Source of the DNA: an uncultured Christensenella sp.
GTDB taxonomy: Bacteria > Bacillota > Clostridia > Christensenellales > Borkfalkiaceae
Assembly (NCBI GenBank): GCA_910578065.1
Contig: CAJTPB010000015.1
Coordinates: forward strand, 1-47,775
Length of the DNA: 47,775 nt
Direction: 5' to 3'
Part shown: positions 39,486 to 47,775 of the stretch, in pieces
How positions within the stretch are numbered: position 1 is the first letter of the stretch
Layout of the letters: every line of letters begins with the position of its first letter
Notes under the pieces: generated by a model
The model's database searches: none
Seen by the model: only the letters and a program-made list of their open reading frames with translations
What the model was told of the DNA's origin: nothing
Translations under genes and position numbers: made by a program

Positions 39486-41570
39486 ATGCAAGTTATCGTT
39501 GCCGAACACTGCGGATTTTGCCGCGGCGTAAAAAATGCGGTGGATACCGCGCTTTCCGTTTCGGCGGAAAATACGTACGTGCTGGGCGAGCTGATCCACA
39601 ATCAAGACGTGGTAAAGCTGATTTCCGCCCGCGGGATCCGCACGGCGGAACGTGTGGAAGAAGTGCCCGACGGGGCAACTTTATTGATCCGTTCGCACGG
39701 GGTGGGGAAAGATGTTTACGAATTGTGCGAAAAAAGGCATCTTCGCGTGATCGACTGCACGTGCGGATTCGTAAAAAACATTCAGCAGATCGTAGAGCGG
39801 AAAAGCGCCGAAGGAAAAACGATCGTAATTGCGGGGCAAACGGAACACCCCGAAGTGCGCGGGCTTGTCGGCTGGTGCGATTCGGAAAGCTATGTTTTTT
39901 CTTCCGAAGAAGAGGATTTCGGTTTTTTAAAAGAAAAAGAAGTAGCGCTGGTGTCGCAGACGACCTTTTCGGCGGAAAGATTTTCAAAAATCGCGGAAAA
40001 TCTTAAAAAAGTATGCCGAAAAACAGTTGAGATTTTCAGAACAATTTGTTATACTACTATTGGACGGCAAAGGGATGCCGCGCAGCTTGCGCGCATTTGC
40101 GACGCCGTTTTGGTGATCGGCGGTTTAAACAGCAGCAACACCAACAAACTTTACGAAATTGCGGCCGCGAATTGTCCTCGGGTTTACCGATTGAAAAATG
40201 CGGACGATTTCGAATATGAAAAAATTTTAATTTTTAAAAGGGTCGGCGTTATCGCGGGGGCGAGTACTCCCGATTGGCAGACTCAGGAGGTTCTTTTCAA
40301 GATGGCAGTAAACGATGCAGAAGTACAGGCAACGACGATGAAAGACGTTGTTGAGGAGATGGGAAAGGAAGAGCGTTACAAAAAGGGTCAGATCATTTCC
40401 GCAAAAATCGTATCCGCGACGGAAGAGGGAATTTACGTTTCCGCTTCGGGAAAATTGGAGATCATGGTTTCCAAAGACGAGGTCGATTGCGAAGAATACA
40501 GCAAAGACGCTTATCTTGCCAAAGTAGGCGAGGAAATCGAAGTAATGGTTACGGGGCTGAATCCCGTTAAACTTTCCCAAAAGATGGTAAAAAAGGTAAA
40601 GGAAGAGGAAGCGATGCTTTCGGATATCGAAGCGGGCGCCGAATTTACCGTCACCTGTACCGGTTTTAATAAAGGCGGTCTTACCGCAGAGTTGGGAACT
40701 TATCCCGTATTTGTTCCCGCAAAAGAGATCCGTTCCGGTTACGTAAAAGAATTGGATAAATATACGGGCAAAAAACTTCGTTTAAAGCTGATCGAAATCA
40801 GAAAAGAACGCAGAAAAGAGATTATCGCTTCCCAACGCGTGATCCTCGAAGAAGAGAAGCAGGCGAAAGAAGCGGCGAAAGCGGAAAAAGAAGAAGCGTT
40901 TTTCGCTTCCGTTCAAGTCGGCGACGTGGTAGAAGGCAAGGTTGAACGGGTAACTTCGTTCGGCGCGTTCGTTTCGGTAAACGGCTTCGACTGCCTTGCG
41001 CACATTTCCGACCTTTCTTGGACGGGCGTAAAACAGGTGACCGACGTACTCGAAATCGGCAAGCGTTACGAGTTCAAGGTTTTAAAAGTCGATAAAGAAA
41101 GCAAAAAAGTTTCGATCGGATACAAGCAGTTGCAGGCGCAGCCTTGGGATCTTGCGGCGGAAAAATACGCGCAGGGCGACGTGGTGCACGGAAAAGTCGT
41201 ACGTATCGTTCCGTTCGGCGCGTTCGTCGAATTGGAAAAGGGAATCGACGGGCTTGTGCACGTTTCGCAGATTTCCCACGAATGGTTGGAAAATCCTACG
41301 TCCGTGCTCAGCATCGGGCAGGAAGTAGATGCAAAAATTCTTGCGTTCAGCCCCGAAGAGAAGAAGATCACCCTTTCCATTAAGGCGCTCGAACAAAAGC
41401 CCGAAACGGTAAACGTGAAAACGGAAAGCGACAGACCGGTAAAAGCGAGAAAGGCGCGCAGATCGTCTTCCGCGGCTTCGGACGAAGACGAGTACAGAGA
41501 ATGGAACGAAGGCGGCTACGGCGGCGCTTCTATTGCGGAAATGCTTCATCTCGACGAAGAAGAAAAATAA
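39486..41570 (+). CDS. ispH: IspH fused to ribosomal protein S1-type domains
   Basis: A 694-residue fusion. Residues 1-280 are 4-hydroxy-3-methylbut-2-enyl diphosphate reductase, the last enzyme of the MEP isoprenoid pathway; the iron-sulfur cluster cysteines are C12 (CGFCRGV), C93 (CTCGFV) and C230 (NCPRV). From about residue 298 four S1 RNA-binding domains follow (GQIISAKIVSATEEGIYV, FTVTCTGFNKGGL, GDVVEGKVERVTSFGAFV, GDVVHGKVVRIVPFGAFV). Such LytB-S1 fusions are known in Clostridia and probably supply the S1-like function. The C-terminal 50 residues are basic then acidic. It is the third gene of the aroH-cmk operon. Confidence 0.95.
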   Translation: MQVIVAEHCGFCRGVKNAVDTALSVSAENTYVLGELIHNQDVVKLISARGIRTAERVEEVPDGATLLIRSHGVGKDVYELCEKRHLRVIDCTCGFVKNIQQIVERKSAEGKTIVIAGQTEHPEVRGLVGWCDSESYVFSSEEEDFGFLKEKEVALVSQTTFSAERFSKIAENLKKVCRKTVEIFRTICYTTIGRQRDAAQLARICDAVLVIGGLNSSNTNKLYEIAAANCPRVYRLKNADDFEYEKILIFKRVGVIAGASTPDWQTQEVLFKMAVNDAEVQATTMKDVVEEMGKEERYKKGQIISAKIVSATEEGIYVSASGKLEIMVSKDEVDCEEYSKDAYLAKVGEEIEVMVTGLNPVKLSQKMVKKVKEEEAMLSDIEAGAEFTVTCTGFNKGGLTAELGTYPVFVPAKEIRSGYVKELDKYTGKKLRLKLIEIRKERRKEIIASQRVILEEEKQAKEAAKAEKEEAFFASVQVGDVVEGKVERVTSFGAFVSVNGFDCLAHISDLSWTGVKQVTDVLEIGKRYEFKVLKVDKESKKVSIGYKQLQAQPWDLAAEKYAQGDVVHGKVVRIVPFGAFVELEKGIDGLVHVSQISHEWLENPTSVLSIGQEVDAKILAFSPEEKKITLSIKALEQKPETVNVKTESDRPVKARKARRSSSAASDEDEYREWNEGGYGGASIAEMLHLDEEEK

Positions 41571-41587
41571 ATTATCTTGAAAAGAGA

Positions 41588-41613
41588 AAAAATCCGCTTA
41601 ACGGCGGATTTTT
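41588..41613 (+). terminator. Terminator of the aroH-cmk/plsC/ispH operon
   Basis: AAAAATCCGC (41588-41597) pairs with GCGGATTTTT (41604-41613) around a 6-nt loop. The A- and T-runs on the arms make it usable from both sides. Confidence 0.8.
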
Positions 41614-41678
41614 CCGTTTATAAATAATCTGTGAAACAACGGTCTTCGGTGCCGTAAAGTAAGAAGGAGATATTTTAC

Positions 41679-43496
41679 ATGGAAAAACAGGGTAATATTC
41701 GCATTTCCAGCGAAAACATGATGCCGATCATTAAAAAGTGGCTGTATTCGGAAAAGGATATCTTTTTGCGCGAAATCGTAGCGAACGCTTCGGATGCTAT
41801 TACGAAATTGAAAAAGTTAAAAGAAATGGGCGAAGCATCGTTCGACGAAGAGGAATATAAAATCACCGTTACGACGGATAGCAAGGCAAAAACGCTTACC
41901 GTAGAAGATAACGGAATCGGCATGACCGCCGAAGAAGTGGAAACGTATATTACACAAATCGCCTTTTCGGGCGCGGCGGATTTCGTATCTAAATACGAAA
42001 AAGCTGGCGGCGACGGAATTATCGGGCATTTCGGGCTTGGGTTTTATTCCGCTTACATGGTTTCGGAAAACATCGAAATATTCACGAAATCGTATAAAGA
42101 AGGTTCTGCGGGCGTGCATTGGGAATCGGACGGAAACAGCACGTATACGCTCGGCGATTGCGAAAAGCAGACGCGCGGAACAAAAATCGTAATGCACATT
42201 GCGGCGGAAGAAAAAGAGTTTTTGCAGGAAAATACCGTTCGCGGGTTGATCCGCAAATACTGCTCGTTTATGCCGTATCACATTTATTTGAATCCAAAAG
42301 AGGGGGAAGAAAACAAACCGCTGAACACCCCGCTTCCTCTGTATGCAAAAGATCCGAAAGAGTGCACGGAAGAAGAATACAAAACGTTTTACCGCGAAAC
42401 GTTTTCCGATTATAACGAACCGCTGTTTTGGGTTCATTTGAACATGGATTATCCTTTTCGCGTAAAGGGAATTTTGTATTTCCCCAAGGTAAGAAAGCAG
42501 GTGGAATTGGAACGCGGACAGGTTAAACTGTACTGCAATCAAGTGTTTATTGCCGATAACATTAAAGAAGTAATCCCCGAATTTTTAATGCTGTTAAACG
42601 GCGTGATCGACTGCCCCGATATTCCGCTGAACGTTTCCCGTTCTTTCTTGCAGAACGACAGACAGGTGCAGAAAATCGCCAAACATATTACCAAAAAAGT
42701 TGCAGACAAGTTGGGCGAACTTTACCGCAACGATAAAGAAAAGTATGAAAATTGCTGGAAAGATATTGCCACTTTTGTAAAATTCGGGTGCATTAAAGAC
42801 GACGAATTTTATAATAAGGTAAAAGATATTATTATCTTTAAAAATATTTCGGGGGAATACCGCCCGCTTACTTCCTATTTCGGCGAAGAAGTTAAGGAAG
42901 AAGACGCCAAACAGGGCAAGGAAGCGCAAATCGCTTATTACGCTTCGGACGAGAAAAAGCAGGCGCAGTACATTAAAATGTTCCGCGACGCAGGAATGGA
43001 TGCGATCGTCTGCGATACGTATATCGACCCGCATTTTATCAGCTATCTCGAATATAAAAATCCTACGCGCGTAAAGTTTATGCGCATCGATGCGGACGTA
43101 GACGGCGCGCTGAAAGAGGAAAACGGCGAAGACAAAGAAATCGAAGAGATTTTTACCGCCGCGTTGGGGAAGAAAAAGGTAAAAATCAAAACGGAAAAGC
43201 TGAAAAACGCTGCCGTTCCCGCAATCGTAAACGTTTCCGAATTTATGCGCAGAATGTCCGAGATGAATTCGTTTTATCAAATGGGTGAAGCGCCCGAAGA
43301 TTTAACGCTTGTCGTAAATACCGCAAATGCCGCGGTGCTCGCGTTGAAGGGCGTGGAAGAGGAAAAGCGCAGCCGTTCCGCTATGCAAATTTATTATCTT
43401 GCGCTGCTTGCTTACCGCCAGCTTACTTCGGAAGAGTGGGATGCGTTTACAGAGGCGAATACCGCGCTGATTGAAAATTATTTGAAAAAAGAGTAA
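41679..43496 (+). CDS. htpG: Molecular chaperone HtpG (Hsp90 family)
   Basis: A 605-residue ATP-dependent chaperone of the cytoplasm. The N-terminal ATPase domain has FLREIVANASDAITKL with the ATP-binding N, DNGIGMTAEEV, and GHFGLGFYSAYMV as the lid-proximal glycine motif. The middle domain carries LPLNVSRSFLQNDRQV (seen here as IPLNVSRSFLQND). It is a little shorter than E. coli HtpG (624). GGAGA lies 10 nt before the ATG. I see no clear sigma-A promoter or CIRCE element in front, so its regulation cannot be read from the sequence. Confidence 0.95.
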   Translation: MEKQGNIRISSENMMPIIKKWLYSEKDIFLREIVANASDAITKLKKLKEMGEASFDEEEYKITVTTDSKAKTLTVEDNGIGMTAEEVETYITQIAFSGAADFVSKYEKAGGDGIIGHFGLGFYSAYMVSENIEIFTKSYKEGSAGVHWESDGNSTYTLGDCEKQTRGTKIVMHIAAEEKEFLQENTVRGLIRKYCSFMPYHIYLNPKEGEENKPLNTPLPLYAKDPKECTEEEYKTFYRETFSDYNEPLFWVHLNMDYPFRVKGILYFPKVRKQVELERGQVKLYCNQVFIADNIKEVIPEFLMLLNGVIDCPDIPLNVSRSFLQNDRQVQKIAKHITKKVADKLGELYRNDKEKYENCWKDIATFVKFGCIKDDEFYNKVKDIIIFKNISGEYRPLTSYFGEEVKEEDAKQGKEAQIAYYASDEKKQAQYIKMFRDAGMDAIVCDTYIDPHFISYLEYKNPTRVKFMRIDADVDGALKEENGEDKEIEEIFTAALGKKKVKIKTEKLKNAAVPAIVNVSEFMRRMSEMNSFYQMGEAPEDLTLVVNTANAAVLALKGVEEEKRSRSAMQIYYLALLAYRQLTSEEWDAFTEANTALIENYLKKE

Positions 43497-43514
43497 GAAT
43501 GTTGCTGATAGTAT

Positions 43515-43543
43515 TTGACAACTTTCGATAAGATTGATATAAT
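43515..43543 (+). promoter_or_regulatory. Promoter of the cold-shock gene
   Basis: Consensus TTGACA (43515-43520) and TATAAT (43538-43543), spacer 17 nt. The start codon lies about 104 nt after the expected transcription start, leaving a long leader. Confidence 0.85.
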
Positions 43544-43653
43544 AGTATAGGCAATGAAAGATTGAATGTATTATGGCTCGTAATGATAGTCGTTTTTTTG
43601 CTTATTGTTACGGGCATTTTCATTTTTACGCGATGCCACAGGAGGATATAATT

Positions 43654-43866
43654 GTGAACGGTACTGTTAAATGGTTCAACGACGGCAAAGGCTACGGATT
43701 TATTTCCAACGACGAGGGCGGGGACGATATTTTCGTACATTTTTCCGCAATTCAGACGGAAGGATTCCGCACGTTGAAAGAAGGACAGAAGGTTACGTTT
43801 GAAACCGAACCCGATCCCAAAGACAGCGGCAAATTGCGCGCAGTCAACGTAGTGCCCGTTGCTTAA
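43654..43866 (+). CDS. csp: Cold-shock protein (CspA family)
   Basis: A 70-residue single OB-fold RNA-binding protein. RNP1 is KGYGFIS and RNP2 is DIFVHFSAI, both intact, and the start GTVKWFN is typical. A GTG start at 43654 is chosen because AGGAGG lies 8 nt upstream and the length then equals the family norm; the open frame extends to 43573 but that part is leader. The product melts RNA secondary structure and is often induced on temperature drop. The long leader would allow leader-based control. A strong terminator follows. Confidence 0.95.
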   Translation: MNGTVKWFNDGKGYGFISNDEGGDDIFVHFSAIQTEGFRTLKEGQKVTFETEPDPKDSGKLRAVNVVPVA

Positions 43867-43884
43867 ACGGATTAACTGAGATAA

Positions 43885-43913
43885 AAGAACGCGGAGTTCC
43901 GCGTTCTTTTTTT
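43885..43913 (+). terminator. Terminator of the cold-shock gene
   Basis: AAGAACGCGGA (43885-43895) pairs with TCCGCGTTCTT (43898-43908), tight loop, followed by a T-run. Confidence 0.88.
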
Positions 43914-43960
43914 CGTTGCATTTTAATCACACTTTCAAGGAAAATTTCGTATTATGGAAT

Positions 43961-45295
43961 ATGTTTTCCGACAAACTGTTTCATTCCAATTCCTTTTATT
44001 TTCTCGGGATCGGCGGCGTCAGCATGAGCGCGCTTGCGCAGTTGGCGCACGAAAAGGGCGCGCGCGTGCGGGGGTACGATGCTTCGGACGGACCGTTCGT
44101 GCGAAAGTTAAGGGAAAATGGGATCGAAGTTTCCTTAAACGGGGAACAGGAAATTACGGAAGATACCGTTGTATATACGGGGGCGATCCCCCCGAATAAC
44201 TTGCAGATGGACGCGGCGCGTCGGGCGGGAAAACGCTTGATTTCGCGCGCGGAATTTTTGGGGGCGGTTGCGGAGGAATATCCGCACGTCCTTTCCGTAG
44301 CGGGTTGTCACGGAAAAACTTCCTGTACGGCGATGTCGGTGCATATTTTCCGTTCAGCGGGCAGAGAATTTACCTGCCATATCGGCGGGGAAGATTCCGA
44401 GTTCGGCAATTATTATTGCGCGGGCGATCGGTATTTTATTACGGAAGCGTGCGAATATCAGCGCAGTTTTCTTTCGCTGAAAAGCGAATGCGCGGTAATT
44501 TTAAATATCGACCGCGATCATATGGAATGCTACCGTGACGAAGCCGACTTGATCGCGGCTTTTTCCCAATTTGCAAAAAGTGCAAAAACGGTCGTCGTAA
44601 ATGCGGACGATACGCGTGCGCGCGAACTTGCGCACACGGCTTCGTTCGGGCTGTATAACGGAGATTACCGCGCCGTCGATTTGCGTGCGGAAAAAGAAAA
44701 ATATTCCTTTACGGTAACCGAGCGGGGAATACCGCTTGTACGAATCCGTTTGCGCGCCGCGGGAAAAGTTTACGTTTACAACGCGCTTGCGGCGTTTGCG
44801 GCCGCGCGCAGTTACGGGCTTTCCGCACAAGAGATCAAACGGGGGTTGGAACAGTTTCGCGGCGTTAAACGCAGGTTCGAGCGCGTCGGCTCGCTTTGCG
44901 GCGTTCCCGTAATATGCGATTATGCGCACCACCCCAAGGAACTTGCGGCGGCGATCCAAACGGCGAAAGCGGCTAGCAATGGAACGGTGCGCGTAGTTTT
45001 TCAGCCGCATACCTATTCCCGCACCAAGGATTTGATGGAAGAGTTTGTTTCCGTATTAAAAGAAACGGAAAATCCCATTATTTATAAAACGTTTGCCGCG
45101 CGCGAAGCGTTCGACGGCGCAGGAAGCGCTTATGCGCTTTGCGCCAACATTCCCGAAGCGAGATACGTGCAATCACCCGAGCAGTTAAAAGCGCGCCTTT
45201 GCGGCGCGTTGAAAAAGGGGGATATCGTTTTGGTGTTGGGCGCGGGTGATATTTACGAAATCGCAAGATCTCTCGTCCTTCCGCCCAAGCGATAA
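43961..45295 (+). CDS. murC: UDP-N-acetylmuramate--L-alanine ligase
   Basis: A 444-residue Mur ligase that adds L-alanine to UDP-MurNAc with ATP in peptidoglycan synthesis. The N-terminal YFLGIGGVSMSALAQLA binds the UDP, the P-loop is GCHGKTS (115-121), and NIDRDHMECY, VICDYAHHPKELAAA and VFQPHTYSR follow in order. The start is uncertain: ATG 43961 is used, but the best Shine-Dalgarno match (AAGGAAAA, from 43938) is too far away for it. A TTG at 43916 keeps the frame open but overlaps the terminator. It ends 4 nt from the convergent AAA+ gene, with no terminator between. Confidence 0.93.
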   Translation: MFSDKLFHSNSFYFLGIGGVSMSALAQLAHEKGARVRGYDASDGPFVRKLRENGIEVSLNGEQEITEDTVVYTGAIPPNNLQMDAARRAGKRLISRAEFLGAVAEEYPHVLSVAGCHGKTSCTAMSVHIFRSAGREFTCHIGGEDSEFGNYYCAGDRYFITEACEYQRSFLSLKSECAVILNIDRDHMECYRDEADLIAAFSQFAKSAKTVVVNADDTRARELAHTASFGLYNGDYRAVDLRAEKEKYSFTVTERGIPLVRIRLRAAGKVYVYNALAAFAAARSYGLSAQEIKRGLEQFRGVKRRFERVGSLCGVPVICDYAHHPKELAAAIQTAKAASNGTVRVVFQPHTYSRTKDLMEEFVSVLKETENPIIYKTFAAREAFDGAGSAYALCANIPEARYVQSPEQLKARLCGALKKGDIVLVLGAGDIYEIARSLVLPPKR

Positions 45296-45299
45296 ACAT

Positions 45300-46463
45300 T
45301 TATAATTGTATTTCTTTGTGCTTCCGTTCGCAGGCGGAAGCATAATCGATAAACTGTTTTGCGCGGCGGGGAGACCTGCCGCCTTTTATCAGCGCCCAAG
45401 TTTCCGCAAGGCGAAAAAGCGTTTCTTTTTCCGTCGTCAATTCGGCGTCGTCCGCAAGCGCGGAAACAATGGCAAGGTATTCCGCTTTCCCGACCGAAGA
45501 AAACAGCACGGTTATGCCGAAGCGGTCAGAAAGGGATAAAAGTTCTTGCTCGCTGTCGACCTCGTGCACGCTGTTGCGGCGGGTATCGAAGTTTTCTTCT
45601 ACAATATGCCTGCGGTTGGAAGTCGCCGCGATCATAACGTTTTTTGCGTGACCTTCCATGCTTCCTTGCAAAGCCGCCTTTAACGTGGAAAAGCGTTCGT
45701 CTTTTTCCGAAAGGGAAAAATCGTCTACGAACAGAACGAATTTCATAGGGATTTGTGCAAGTTTCGTCTTTAAGCTGGGCAGGCAGAGAAGATCTTCTTT
45801 GGCGAGTTCTACAAGTCGCACTTTTTGCGCCGCATAAAGGTTTACGGCGGCGTGCACGGTAGAAGATTTTCCCGTACCCCGATCGCCGTAAAGCAGCATG
45901 TCGGAAAAGGGAAGACCGCGGGCGAAGTTTTCGAAATTATCTAAAACTTCCGCTTTTTCCCGCTCGTACCCCTTTAAGTCGCGCAGGGAAACGCGGGAGG
46001 GGGATTGTATCGGAACAAGTTCGCCCTCCGTATAGCGGAACGCAGTATATTCCGAAAACTTTCCGTAACCGTTTTTTCTATAATAGGCAGATAACCGTTC
46101 CGCCGTTTTTTCGTTCCAGCCTTCGAACAATTCGCTTGCGCGCCCGACATTGAAACGGTCGTCTGCGCTCCATTCTTTCAATGCTTGCCCGATGCGTTGT
46201 AGATCGCTTACGGCTGCCGCAAACAGGTAGCGCGAAAGCGGCTTTTCTTCCGCGCACGCGCGCGCAAATGCGTTTTCGTCGCGTAAAACGGCGTTGCAAA
46301 AATAGGCGCAAAAATCTTCCTGCGCATCCGCCGCGTACAGCTTACGGAAAAATTCCGTTTGCGCCCGTTCGTTTTGCGGCTGCTTTACCGCTTCCGCAAA
46401 GGCGGAAACGAGCGGGTTTTGTAATATGCCGTAAAATACGGTCAACTGTTCCAAATCTTTCAT
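45300..46463 (-). CDS. AAA+ ATP-binding protein, DUF815 type
   Basis: A 387-residue P-loop protein of the DUF815 group. Walker A is LLYGDRGTGKSS (193-200), Walker B FVLFVDDFSLS near residue 245, and a sensor-like VMIAATSNRRHI follows near 272. The first 170 residues are helical and variable. The biochemical role of the family is not established as far as I know. The ATG lies only 6 nt after a TATAAT box and no Shine-Dalgarno site precedes it, so the mRNA may be leaderless. It is convergent with murC and divergent from ilvC. Confidence 0.85.
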   Translation of the reverse strand: MKDLEQLTVFYGILQNPLVSAFAEAVKQPQNERAQTEFFRKLYAADAQEDFCAYFCNAVLRDENAFARACAEEKPLSRYLFAAAVSDLQRIGQALKEWSADDRFNVGRASELFEGWNEKTAERLSAYYRKNGYGKFSEYTAFRYTEGELVPIQSPSRVSLRDLKGYEREKAEVLDNFENFARGLPFSDMLLYGDRGTGKSSTVHAAVNLYAAQKVRLVELAKEDLLCLPSLKTKLAQIPMKFVLFVDDFSLSEKDERFSTLKAALQGSMEGHAKNVMIAATSNRRHIVEENFDTRRNSVHEVDSEQELLSLSDRFGITVLFSSVGKAEYLAIVSALADDAELTTEKETLFRLAETWALIKGGRSPRRAKQFIDYASACERKHKEIQL

Positions 46464-46469
46464 AAATAC

Positions 46470-46498
46470 ATTATAGCACGCCGCGCTGGATTTGTCAG
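46470..46498 (-). promoter_or_regulatory. Promoter of the DUF815 gene
   Basis: CTGACA (46493-46498) and TATAAT (46470-46475) on the minus strand, spacer 17 nt. The expected transcription start falls at or beside the ATG (46463). Confidence 0.7.
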
Positions 46499-46564
46499 CT
46501 GTTTGCGCATTGAATAAAAATACAAAAAAATAACTGAAAATACAAAAAATATACGGTCAGTTGC

Positions 46565-46593
46565 TTGACGGAAGGGGATTATAAATGTATAAT
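46565..46593 (+). promoter_or_regulatory. Promoter of ilvC
   Basis: TTGACG (46565-46570) and TATAAT (46588-46593), spacer 17 nt, 33 nt before the ATG at 46627. There is no room for a T-box leader. Confidence 0.8.
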
Positions 46594-46626
46594 ATTTTAC
46601 AAAAGTTTACATTCGGAGGTAACGAA

Positions 46627-47676
46627 ATGGCGCATAAAATTTACGATCCCGAAAAGGAATCGGCAAGGATCTTTCACGAAGCGGACTGTGATTTAAATCG
46701 TTTAAAAGGGAAAACGGTTGCTGTAATCGGATTCGGCAGTCAAGGGCACGCGCACGCGCTCAACTTAAAAGACAGCGGCGTGAATGTGATCGTCGGTTTA
46801 AACAAAGGGGGCAGAACGTGGCCGATTGCCGAAAAAGCGGGCTTTCACGTTTATGCCGTAAAAGAAGCGGCGGAAAAAGCGGACGTAATTATGATGCTTA
46901 CGCCCGATGAAAAAATGGCGGACATCTATAAAGAGTCGATCGAGCCCGTTTTAACGGAAGGAAAATACCTTGCGTTCGCGCACGGATTCAATATTCATTT
47001 TAAGCAAATCGTTCCCCCCGCAAACGTAAACGTATTTATGATCGCTCCCAAGGGCCCCGGTCACACGGTAAGAAGCGAGTACGTAGAAGGGCACGGCGTT
47101 CCCGATCTGGTTGCGGTTTATCAAGACCCTTCGGGCGATACGATGGATATCGCGCTTGCATATGCGCTCGGCGTGGGCGGCGCGCGCGCGGGCGTTTTGG
47201 AAACCACCTTTAAGTGCGAAACGGAAACGGACTTATTCGGCGAGCAGGCGGTGCTTTGCGGCGGCGTTACCGCGTTGATGAAAGCAGGCTTCGAAACGCT
47301 TGTAGAAGCGGGCTATGATCCCCGAAACGCGTATTTCGAATGTATCCACGAAATGAAGCTGATCGTCGATTTGATTTATAACGGCGGATTTAAGAAAATG
47401 CGCTACTCCATTTCGGACACGGCGGAATTCGGCGATTACGAAACGGGTAAACGGCTTGTAACGGACGAGACCAAAAAGGAAATGAAAAAGGTGCTTGCCG
47501 AAATTCAAGACGGCACGTTCGCTTCCAAATGGATCACGGAAAACAAGAGCGGCGGCAGGGCGCACTTTAACGCGTGCCGCGAGCAAGAAGCAGCGCACCC
47601 GTTAGAGCAGGTAGGCGAAGAACTTCGTCAGCTGTACGCTTGGAACAAAGAAGATAAATACAGCGAAACCAAATAA
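46627..47676 (+). CDS. ilvC: Ketol-acid reductoisomerase
   Basis: A 349-residue class I (short) KARI that converts acetolactate or acetohydroxybutyrate to the dihydroxy acid with NAD(P)H, in valine, leucine and isoleucine synthesis. The Rossmann motif VAVIGFGSQGHAHALNL is at about residues 32-48, PKGPGHTVRSEY near 140 and ECIHEMKLIVDLIYNGG (metal and substrate region) near 239. GGAGG precedes ATG 46627; an upstream in-frame ATG at 46585 overlaps the promoter and is rejected. It stands alone, with its own promoter and terminator; no other ilv gene is nearby. Confidence 0.95.
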   Translation: MAHKIYDPEKESARIFHEADCDLNRLKGKTVAVIGFGSQGHAHALNLKDSGVNVIVGLNKGGRTWPIAEKAGFHVYAVKEAAEKADVIMMLTPDEKMADIYKESIEPVLTEGKYLAFAHGFNIHFKQIVPPANVNVFMIAPKGPGHTVRSEYVEGHGVPDLVAVYQDPSGDTMDIALAYALGVGGARAGVLETTFKCETETDLFGEQAVLCGGVTALMKAGFETLVEAGYDPRNAYFECIHEMKLIVDLIYNGGFKKMRYSISDTAEFGDYETGKRLVTDETKKEMKKVLAEIQDGTFASKWITENKSGGRAHFNACREQEAAHPLEQVGEELRQLYAWNKEDKYSETK

Positions 47677-47691
47677 CGAAAAAATATTTTT

Positions 47692-47722
47692 TCTCCGTCG
47701 GATTATTCCGACGGAGATTTTT
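47692..47722 (+). terminator. Terminator of ilvC
   Basis: An 11-bp perfect stem (47692-47702 with 47707-47717), 4-nt loop, then TTTTT. Confidence 0.9.
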
Positions 47723-47733
47723 GTATAAAAGAA

Positions 47734-47756
47734 AACCCCGCGATAGTCGCGGGGTT
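47734..47756 (-). terminator. Terminator facing a minus-strand gene beyond the window
   Basis: AACCCCGCGA (47734-47743) pairs with TCGCGGGGTT (47747-47756) around TAG. On the minus strand it is followed by TTTTC, so it probably ends a gene that lies to the right of the window. Confidence 0.6.
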
Positions 47757-47775
47757 CAGAAGAGGCTAATGCCGA

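Noticed and set aside
43954..44199. Alternative frame at the start of murC with a better-placed ribosome binding site
   Set aside because: The 81-codon frame has no recognisable similarity and an arginine-rich composition typical of a shadow; the MurC frame has all motifs from the N-terminus on.
46499..46626. T-box or attenuator leader for ilvC
   Set aside because: The promoter at 46565-46593 leaves a leader of only about 27 nt, too short for a T-box, and no leader peptide or terminator is visible.

Overview
The window is about 47.8 kb of chromosome, most likely from an uncultivated, moderate-GC member of the Clostridia (Bacillota). The grounds are sigma-A promoters of textbook form, strong GGAGG-type ribosome binding sites, an IspH-S1 fusion next to cmk and plsC (a layout I associate with Clostridia), and a biotin-dependent sodium-pump decarboxylase operon. 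I cannot assign a family.

Region 1 (1-7800): a membrane-anchored XRE regulator with the remnant of a duplicated copy beside it, a small hypothetical gene, and a divergent galactoside locus: an AraC regulator against galT-galK-alpha-galactosidase. The intracellular GH36 enzyme releases galactose from alpha-galactosides, and GalK and GalT pass it into the Leloir pathway. A promoter, candidate AraC half-sites and a leader terminator are visible.

Region 2 (7953-28267): an integrated conjugative-type element of about 20.3 kb, all genes on the + strand. It is bounded by a perfect 45-bp direct repeat that is the 3' part of tRNA-Trp. From left to right it carries a primase-tail paralog, a structured intergenic stretch, parA and a ribbon-helix-helix partner, a winged-helix Rep-like gene followed by an iteron-like array, a 1019-residue polyvalent protein (ArdC-like, zincin peptidase, primase-polymerase), a ribbon-helix-helix protein, VirD4, a 1686-residue Ig-like surface protein, a VirB2-like pilin, a VirB6-like protein, a PrgI-VirB4 fusion and a tyrosine integrase. 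No relaxase and no peptidoglycan hydrolase are recognisable, which is unusual. A repeated operator, half-site TGTACNNACRT, sits in four intergenic places of the element and suggests one regulator ties partition, replication and integration together.

Region 3 (28228-47775): the intact tRNA-Trp, proC-rnhA, a TVP38-type membrane protein, then an operon for a membrane decarboxylase or transcarboxylase with two different carboxyltransferase subunits, a biotin carrier, and OadG- and OadB-like membrane subunits. It is followed by surE and a BaiN-like flavoprotein, an AroH-Cmk fusion with plsC and IspH-S1, htpG, a cold-shock gene with a long leader, murC, a convergent AAA+ gene (DUF815 type) that may be leaderless, and ilvC. 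No CRISPR array, rRNA or insertion sequence was seen.
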